Positions 58,417-64,000 of a stretch of DNA of 64,000 nucleotides are shown piece after piece. The position numbers and the translations under genes are program-made. The first letter of the stretch is position 1, and each line of letters starts with the position of its first letter. The notes below the pieces were generated by a model. The model did no database searches. It worked only from the letters and a program-made list of their open reading frames with translations, and was not told the origin of the DNA. This DNA is from an uncultured Myxococcales bacterium (GTDB taxonomy: Bacteria > Myxococcota_A > UBA9042): the NCBI GenBank assembly GCA_903883645.1, contig CAISBR010000002.1, forward strand, positions 1 through 64,000. Reading direction: 5' to 3'.

Positions 58417-58869
58417 ATGACAGACACCACAACAACTCGCAACTATTGGCTAATGAAAACGGAGCCCAACGTCTACAGCTGGGCCATGCTCGTCGCCCAG
58501 GGTCGCGGCATGTGGGACGGGGTGCGCAACTACTCGGCCCGCAACTTTATGCGCGCCATGAAAGTGGGCGACCGCGTGCTCATTTACCACAGCAACGTGG
58601 GCAAAGAGGCCGTAGGTATTGCCGAAGTGGTGCGCGAACACTACCCCGACCCCACCATCGAGGGCGATCGCTGGTCGGCCGTCGACTTGGCGCCGGTGTG
58701 CCCACTTGCCCGCGCGGTGACGCTGCAAGAGCTAAAAGACGAGTACGGCCGCCCCGGGCCACTGGCCGAACTGCGCATGTTTCGCGAAAATCGGCTGTCG
58801 GTGGTGCCAGTGAACCGCCTAGAATGGCAGCGAATTCTTGAAATGGCGCAAACGCGCGAGCCGGCGTGA
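58417..58869 (+). CDS. EVE-domain protein
   Basis: A 150-residue protein of the EVE domain family. Key blocks are NYWLMKTEPNVYSWAMLV, WDGVRNYSARNFMRAMKVGDRVLIYHS, and GIAEVVREHYPDPT. EVE domains bind modified bases, including modified DNA or RNA nucleotides, and are linked to defence or RNA-related functions in some bacteria. It begins 3 bp after the PA14 lipoprotein gene, and its stop overlaps the PdxB start (GTGA). Confidence 0.88.
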   Translation: MTDTTTTRNYWLMKTEPNVYSWAMLVAQGRGMWDGVRNYSARNFMRAMKVGDRVLIYHSNVGKEAVGIAEVVREHYPDPTIEGDRWSAVDLAPVCPLARAVTLQELKDEYGRPGPLAELRMFRENRLSVVPVNRLEWQRILEMAQTREPA

Positions 58870-59861
58870 AGCCTCGCTTGCTCGTCGATGCTGCGGTGCT
58901 AGACGGTACGGCCCGCGCGCTGCCGCTGCAGTGGTTGCAAGGTTTTGAACTGCAATCGTATTCGCCCAAAAACTTGGCGAGCGTCGGGCCAGATGCCCGC
59001 GTGCAGGCGCTGCTGCTGCGCTCGGTGACCAAGCTGATGGCGCCGGACCTGCGACTTTTTCCTAAATTGCAGGGTGTTGCGACCCTGTCGTCGGGTACAG
59101 ACCACATCGACACCGCGGCACTGGACCGAGCCGGCATTGCGCTGCACACCGGGCATGGCGGCAATGCGGTGGCGGTGACCGATTGGGTGCAGTGGGCGCT
59201 CACGCGCAGCGGTCGTCGGCTGGCAGGGCTGCGCGTCGCGGTGGTCGGTGTGGGCGCGGTGGGCAGCCTAGTGGCCGAGCGGTTGCGGAATCAGGGAACA
59301 GTGGTGCTGGCGTGCGATCCGCCGCGGGCGCAAAGCGAATCGAATTTCGACAGCACGGACCTTGATGTGCTGCTTGAAGCCGGTGTCGATGCCGTGACGC
59401 TGCATGTGCCTCTGACGCGCGACGGCCCCCATCGTACGGCGAATCTGCTCACTACGGGTCGGCTGCAGTTGCTGGTGGGCGGCCTGGTGCTGAATGCGGC
59501 GCGCGGCGAGGTGTTGGATGCGCAGGGGGCGGCGCAACTGCGCAAGCAGGGGGCGTTAAGCTGGCTGGCGATCGATACTTTTGCCGGCGAGCCGCATCCC
59601 GACCCAGCGGTGCTGGCGCACTGTGACTTGGCGACCCCGCACATTGCCGGGCACAGTCTTGAGGGCAAGCGCGACGTGGCGCAGCGCGCGGTGGCGGGGC
59701 TGTGTCGGCAATTCGGTTTGCTGGGTCCGCTGGTCGCCGTCGATCCGCCGCGTGCTGCGGAGTGGTCGCCGCTCGACGCCGCGGCCGCCGCTCTTAAGGC
59801 GGATGGCTCGCGCTTTGAGACACTGCGCCATGCCCATACCCGCCACCAGTGTTGCCCGTAG
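58866..59861 (+). CDS. pdxB: erythronate-4-phosphate dehydrogenase-like, NAD-dependent 2-hydroxyacid dehydrogenase
   Basis: A 331-residue protein starting at GTG 58866, overlapping the previous stop. The Rossmann fold signature is VAVVGVGAVGSLVAERL. The catalytic residues of the D-isomer dehydrogenases are in LNAARGEVLDAQG (Arg), IDTFAGEPHPDP (Glu) and TPHIAGHSLEGK (His). The last motif, the early SSGTDHIDT block and the C-terminal extension favour PdxB, which acts in the pyridoxal phosphate pathway. A generic 2-hydroxyacid dehydrogenase remains possible. It is co-transcribed with the EVE and PA14 genes; none of these is obviously related to vitamin B6. Confidence 0.8.
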   Translation: MKPRLLVDAAVLDGTARALPLQWLQGFELQSYSPKNLASVGPDARVQALLLRSVTKLMAPDLRLFPKLQGVATLSSGTDHIDTAALDRAGIALHTGHGGNAVAVTDWVQWALTRSGRRLAGLRVAVVGVGAVGSLVAERLRNQGTVVLACDPPRAQSESNFDSTDLDVLLEAGVDAVTLHVPLTRDGPHRTANLLTTGRLQLLVGGLVLNAARGEVLDAQGAAQLRKQGALSWLAIDTFAGEPHPDPAVLAHCDLATPHIAGHSLEGKRDVAQRAVAGLCRQFGLLGPLVAVDPPRAAEWSPLDAAAAALKADGSRFETLRHAHTRHQCCP

Positions 59862-59935
59862 TTCGGCTATAAGATCAAGGTTCTGCCACGAGGGTACCTT
59901 GTGTTGCGGGTTGATGCAAAGGCGCACGTTGGCCA

Positions 59936-59964
59936 TTGTACCCGCGCGGCGGCAACGGTATGCT
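59936..59964 (+). promoter_or_regulatory. candidate sigma-70 promoter of the IgGFc-binding-like lipoprotein
   Basis: TTGTAC at 59936-59941, a 17-bp spacer, then TATGCT at 59959-59964. It lies 75 bp before the predicted ATG at 60040. Confidence 0.5.
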
Positions 59965-60039
59965 GTAAGATTGCAACGCCGGCAGCCGCAGCAATGCGGC
60001 GCGACCCCCCGGCCGCGGCAAGAACTGCTTGAGGTGCCC

Positions 60040-62436
60040 ATGTCGGAACTGGCCACGACCACCCTGATCACCCCTACGCCGCGCACACCCGCGGTGCTCG
60101 CTGGGGTGCTGCTCTCCGTTTGCCTTGCAATGGCGGCATGTTCGCAATCGTCGACGCCGACGAACACGTCTGGTCAAGGCGGGCTCGACGTCAACGGCGG
60201 CCTAACTGCGCCCGACGTCAAGACCCAAGACAAGGCCAGCAGCGACACACTTGCCGATGTGCTGGACGACGACAGCACGGGCACCGACGACGCGAGCACG
60301 GACGACAGCGACGACACCGCCGCGGACACAACGCCTGAAGACGCTTACACCGGCCCGGTGTGCAACAATTCAGGCGCTTGCAAGAACTTGCCCGACACCC
60401 CGTTCTGCGCCATCGGCATCCACGAGTGCGTCGCGTGCCTGACCGACTTCAACTGCAAAGAAAGCCAGCAGTGCATGAACCACATGTGCCAAGGCGTGTC
60501 GTGCGAACCCGACGCAACGTGGTGCGACGGCGACACTTTCTTGGCCACTTGCAACGCGACCGGCGACGGCGCCGATGTACAGAAATGCCCTGACGAAGCG
60601 CCGATTTGCAAAGATGGTGCGTGCATTCAGTGCGTTCCCGGCAGCTCGTTTTGCCAACCGATCCCTCCCGGCCAACAGGTCAGCAAAGCCGTGATGAAGT
60701 GCGCGGCCGACGGCTCGGGCGCCGCGGTCGACACCGAGTGCGGCGATGGCCAAAGCTGCAGCCTGGGCAAGGACTTCAAGGCCTACTGCCAAATCTGTGT
60801 GCCCGGCAACAAGATCTGCGACAACGACCGCGCCCTGGTCTGCGCCGACGACGGCTCAGGATACGAGATCTTTGAGGACTGCGGCACCAAGGCCCTTGTT
60901 TGCCAAGGTGGTATTTGCGTCAACCCCTGCGCCAAAGACATCAAGTCGAACACCAACGTGGGCTGCGACTACTGGGCCATCGACCTCGACAACGCCAAAG
61001 TGCCCAACGGCTCGGGCGGCTACTACGACGCGCAGAATTCGCAATTTGCTGTAATTATTTCGAATACCAAGCCAAAGGCCGCGCTGGTCACGGTCGAAGC
61101 CGGCACCGGCAACACCGCCAAGTACACGGTGCAGGGCAACGGCATTAAGATCATCAACTTGCCCGACCCGACCTGGAAGATTCCGCCGCTAAACCAAGAC
61201 AACACCAGCATTAACAAGAATGTGTACCGCATCAAGTCGGACCAACCGATCGTGGCGTACCAGTTCAATCCGCTGCAAAACTACGAGGTATTTAGCAACG
61301 GGGCCTCGCTGCTGCTGCCGTCGAACTCGATTGGCAAGGAATACTGGGTGATGGCGCGCGAGCAGAGCCACGACCTGCTGAAGTCGTACTTTACGGTCAT
61401 CGCCACCCAACCCGGCAAGACCGATGTGACGGTGGTGTCGTCGGCCAAGACCCTGCCCGGCCCGTCGATCGCCGCGCTGAAAGTGGGCGACACGGCCGTT
61501 TACACCCTGCAGCAGGGGCAAGTGCTGAACATTGAAACGAATGCCATTGGTGCGGACCCCACCGGCACCTACATTTTGGCGACGTCGCCGGTGGCGGTAT
61601 TCGGCGGCACCGAGGCGTCGAACTCGCCCAACACGGACCACTGCATTGCCGGCAAGTGCCAGTACCAGGGCTGGACGTGCACCACCAACGCCGACTGCCC
61701 CAAGACCTGCTGCGCCGACCATATGGAGCAACAGCTTTTCCCGGTCTCGGCCTGGGGCAAGGTGTACAACTGCACCAAGCTGAAAAAACGCAAGAAAGAG
61801 AAGGATGCCTGGCGCGTGCTCGCCGCCGTGGACGACACGGTCGTGACTACGACGCCCAAGCAGGCCGACATTCCCAAGTTGATGAAAGGCCAGTGGTACG
61901 AGTTTGAGACGGATCAAGACTTTGTGATGACCGCGAATTTCCCCATTGAAGTCATGCAGTATATGTCGTCGGCGAACGCGCCCGACCCGAATAACGACGA
62001 GTGCACCGGCTCGTACCTGGGCCAGAAGGTGTGCAATTACTTCTGGAACAAGCAGCAGACGCCGATGTCGTGCACGATCAACGCGGATTGCCCCAATATC
62101 GTGCAGCCCGACCAGGATGGCGGCATTGGCGACCCCGACATGATCAACGGCGTAGCGCAAGACCAGTATCTGATGAGCTACGTGTTCTTGGTGCCCAGTG
62201 CCTATGCGGAGAACTACATCAACGTGGTGGCGCCGGTAGGGTCGGTGGTCAAGCTAGACAATACGGCGATTACGCCAGCGCAATTTACTTTGTTTGCGCC
62301 TGGTTGGCAGGTGGCGCGGCTGGCAGTGCCGGTGGGTTCGCACCAGCTGGTCGCGGATGAGAAGGTTGGCTTGGTCGTCTACGGTTGGGCCGATTACGTC
62401 TCGTACGGCTACCCGGGTGGCGCGGCGCTGAAGTAG
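60040..62436 (+). CDS. large lipoprotein with IgGFc-binding-like domain
   Basis: A 798-residue lipoprotein with lipobox MAAC and an Asp/Ser/Thr-rich linker. Cys-rich segments (about residues 105-310, such as CVACLTDFNCKESQQC) are followed by a large globular part. That part reads FAVIISNTKPKAALVTVEAG, QPIVAYQFNPLQNYEVFSNGASLLLPSNSIGKEYWVMA, and SPVAVFGGTEAS. This matches the IgGFc-binding protein N-terminal domain seen in bacterial surface proteins and mammalian mucin-like proteins. The ATG at 60040 has AGGTG upstream. Likely a surface adhesin or mucus-type binding protein. Monocistronic, with its own promoter. Confidence 0.85.
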   Translation: MSELATTTLITPTPRTPAVLAGVLLSVCLAMAACSQSSTPTNTSGQGGLDVNGGLTAPDVKTQDKASSDTLADVLDDDSTGTDDASTDDSDDTAADTTPEDAYTGPVCNNSGACKNLPDTPFCAIGIHECVACLTDFNCKESQQCMNHMCQGVSCEPDATWCDGDTFLATCNATGDGADVQKCPDEAPICKDGACIQCVPGSSFCQPIPPGQQVSKAVMKCAADGSGAAVDTECGDGQSCSLGKDFKAYCQICVPGNKICDNDRALVCADDGSGYEIFEDCGTKALVCQGGICVNPCAKDIKSNTNVGCDYWAIDLDNAKVPNGSGGYYDAQNSQFAVIISNTKPKAALVTVEAGTGNTAKYTVQGNGIKIINLPDPTWKIPPLNQDNTSINKNVYRIKSDQPIVAYQFNPLQNYEVFSNGASLLLPSNSIGKEYWVMAREQSHDLLKSYFTVIATQPGKTDVTVVSSAKTLPGPSIAALKVGDTAVYTLQQGQVLNIETNAIGADPTGTYILATSPVAVFGGTEASNSPNTDHCIAGKCQYQGWTCTTNADCPKTCCADHMEQQLFPVSAWGKVYNCTKLKKRKKEKDAWRVLAAVDDTVVTTTPKQADIPKLMKGQWYEFETDQDFVMTANFPIEVMQYMSSANAPDPNNDECTGSYLGQKVCNYFWNKQQTPMSCTINADCPNIVQPDQDGGIGDPDMINGVAQDQYLMSYVFLVPSAYAENYINVVAPVGSVVKLDNTAITPAQFTLFAPGWQVARLAVPVGSHQLVADEKVGLVVYGWADYVSYGYPGGAALK

Positions 62437-62680
62437 TGTTGCGGCCTTTTGCGGGCAAAATCGCACACGCCGGCCCGTCGGGGCGATGCGCTCTACGACA
62501 AGCGACGCCTCGCAACTCAAGTCATATCCAGCGCAATTAACGATTGGCCAGGCAACGCCAACAATTGCAGGCGGATGCGCGTAGTGCAAAGCCCTTGCCT
62601 GCGCTGGCGCTTCGTGGAACGCTGGTCGCTCAGATAGCGCGAAGGGGCCCCCTAGCTGGGCCGCGGCGCGACGAGAGGAC

Positions 62681-63964
62681 ATGGCCATCGACACGACAGG
62701 GCGACGCATCCACAAAGTGACCGAGGCGATGGTCGTGCTCATTGTGGTGGCCGTGGCCAGCTGGGTGCCGCTGCGGCTGCTGTATGGGCCCGTGGGCCGC
62801 GGCACGGACCTGGCGGTGGACCTGGCGTCGGCCATTGTGGTCGGTCTGTACTATTTGGGGCCGCGCGACCCAAACCGGCAGGCTCGGGGGCGCTGGGCTT
62901 GGACTCGGCAGCTGACGCTGGATCTGGCGCTGGCGCTGCCGCTCGACCTGCTGGCGCAACCGTGGCTGGGCGATCAGGCGGCGCAGCTGCTGCTGGTCAA
63001 GTTGCTGATGCTTGGGCGAATTTCGCTGGTGCGCGCCTGGTTTGAGGCGCTGGCATCGCGCCACCCCGTGCTACACCGCTTGGCGCCGTTGGTGCTGTAT
63101 TTGCCGCCGTTTGTGCATCTGCTGGCGTGCGGCTGGATTGGCCTGGGGAGTGGCAGTGCGGGTCGCGGCCCAGACCCTGGCACGGAGTATGTGCGCGCGG
63201 TGTACTGGACACTTTCTACCCTAACAACAGTAGGTTATGGCGATATCACGCCCAAAAGCGTGCCGCAGATGCTGTACGTCTGCGTGGCCCAGCTGCTGGG
63301 CGTAGGCGTTTTCGGCTTTGTGATCAGCAATGTAGCGAGCATCCTGACGCGCCTGGATGCGGCCCGCGAGCACCACATGGAGCAGCTCGATCGGCTTGAA
63401 ACCTATATGAATTACAACAGGTTGCCTGGCGATCTGCGCGGGCGTGTCCGCGAGTACTTTCGCTACATGTGGGTCACGCGGCAGGGTTACCAAGACTCGG
63501 AGGTGCTGACGGGGCTGCCGGCCAAGCTGCGCGGCGAGATTACCATGCACCTCAACCGCGACATGGTGCGCAAGATTCCGCTGCTGCGGGGTGCGAGCGA
63601 CTCGTTTGTTCAGGATTTAATGGAGGAAATGCTGGCGGTAGTCGCGGTGCCTGGCGAGCGTATTTTCGCCGCGGGCGACCCTGGCGACGGAATGTATTTT
63701 ATCCGGTCGGGGGCAGTAGTGATTGTCAGCCCTGGCGGCGAGACCCTAGCGACACTCCATGCCGGTAATTTTTTTGGCGAAATGGCGCTGCTCGGCGGGA
63801 CTGTGCGCAGCGCGGCGGCCGTGGCCAGCGACTACTGCGACCTATTCCGCTTGACCCGCACCGGCTTTGATCGGGCGGTAGCCCACGACCCCCAGTTCGG
63901 CGCCACACTGCAGGAGTCGGCGCGCGTCCGCGACGTGCCCACTGGCGAGTTCGAGGCGACCTAA
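62681..63964 (+). CDS. cyclic-nucleotide-binding voltage-type potassium channel
   Basis: A 427-residue membrane protein. Several hydrophobic helices fill about residues 14-150, and the pore region is AVYWTLSTLTTVGYGDITP, with the potassium selectivity filter Gly185-Tyr186-Gly187. After the pore comes S6 (LLGVGVFGFVISNVASIL) and a C-linker-like helical region (MEQLDRLETYMNYNRLPGDLRGRVREYFRYMW). The C-terminus is a cyclic nucleotide-binding domain (FAAGDPGDGMYFIRSGAVVI, GNFFGEMALLGG). The architecture is that of CNG/HCN-type channels. The ligand is probably cAMP or cGMP. It appears to be complete at both ends. Confidence 0.9.
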   Translation: MAIDTTGRRIHKVTEAMVVLIVVAVASWVPLRLLYGPVGRGTDLAVDLASAIVVGLYYLGPRDPNRQARGRWAWTRQLTLDLALALPLDLLAQPWLGDQAAQLLLVKLLMLGRISLVRAWFEALASRHPVLHRLAPLVLYLPPFVHLLACGWIGLGSGSAGRGPDPGTEYVRAVYWTLSTLTTVGYGDITPKSVPQMLYVCVAQLLGVGVFGFVISNVASILTRLDAAREHHMEQLDRLETYMNYNRLPGDLRGRVREYFRYMWVTRQGYQDSEVLTGLPAKLRGEITMHLNRDMVRKIPLLRGASDSFVQDLMEEMLAVVAVPGERIFAAGDPGDGMYFIRSGAVVIVSPGGETLATLHAGNFFGEMALLGGTVRSAAAVASDYCDLFRLTRTGFDRAVAHDPQFGATLQESARVRDVPTGEFEAT

Positions 63965-64000
63965 CCGCCCCGACAAGACCGTCGCAACAGCATGGCAGCC

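Noticed and set aside
1-64000. tRNA or rRNA genes
   Set aside because: A reading for T-loop consensus (GGTTCRANNCC) with flanking stems and for rRNA-like blocks gave nothing convincing.

Overview
The window reads as a piece of a high-GC chromosome from a member of the Myxococcota or a related deltaproteobacterial-type lineage. The evidence is indirect: about a dozen and a half secreted proteins, many with a lipobox followed by an Asp/Ser/Thr-rich linker; very large Cys-rich lipoproteins; several metzincin-type metalloproteases; an IgGFc-binding-like lipoprotein; and one protein ending in a MYXO-CTERM-like tail (Cys, hydrophobic helix, Arg cluster). Housekeeping genes present are glyA, rpsU, clpS-clpA, tex, fdx-cyaY, glmS, an EF-G paralogue and pdxB. 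I saw no rRNA, tRNA, CRISPR array, phage or transposase.

Layout. 0-5.3 kb: a small winged-helix-like protein, a rhodanese lipoprotein that appears to be a selenoprotein (in-frame TGA plus a SECIS-like hairpin), secreted lipoproteins, and a cobalamin riboswitch placed before two lipoprotein genes, then glyA. 5.5-9.3 kb: rpsU, an outer-membrane barrel, asparaginase and a metalloprotease lipoprotein. 9.3-14.3 kb: a four-gene operon (TPM-like membrane protein, a cytosolic protein with a nine-copy Asp-Cys tail, a radical SAM/SPASM maturase, an MscS channel). This is the best candidate for an undescribed system. 14.6-20.4 kb: a hybrid sensor kinase with a degenerate ATPase domain, a DksA-like zinc protein, ClpS-ClpA and a flavoprotein. 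20.4-26.5 kb: a 1033-residue Cys-repeat lipoprotein, a small basic protein with a good sigma-70 promoter, and two solitary secreted or surface proteins.

26.5-31.2 kb: a minus-strand catabolic operon (acyl-CoA carboxylase alpha and beta plus a beta-keto acid cleavage enzyme). 31.3-40.9 kb: an esterase, a beta/gamma-crystallin protein, and an envelope operon of a 984-residue lipoprotein, an 1147-residue metalloprotease lipoprotein and an outer-membrane protein. 40.9-41.8 kb: ferredoxin and frataxin behind a palindrome that overlaps the -10 element, resembling an Rrf2/IscR-type operator. 41.9-52.7 kb: a phospholipase C-like protein, a HEAT-like protein, a lipoprotein, Tex, a SUMF1-fold protein, a matrixin-like MYXO-CTERM protein and a methyltransferase. 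52.7-57.7 kb: a 15-bp tandem array, an EF-G-like GTPase lacking the catalytic histidine, and an enlarged GlmS. 57.8-64 kb: a PA14 lipoprotein, an EVE protein and PdxB in one operon, then the IgGFc-binding-like lipoprotein and a cyclic-nucleotide-gated-type potassium channel.

All calls come from reading translated sequence and DNA motifs by eye. No database search was run.
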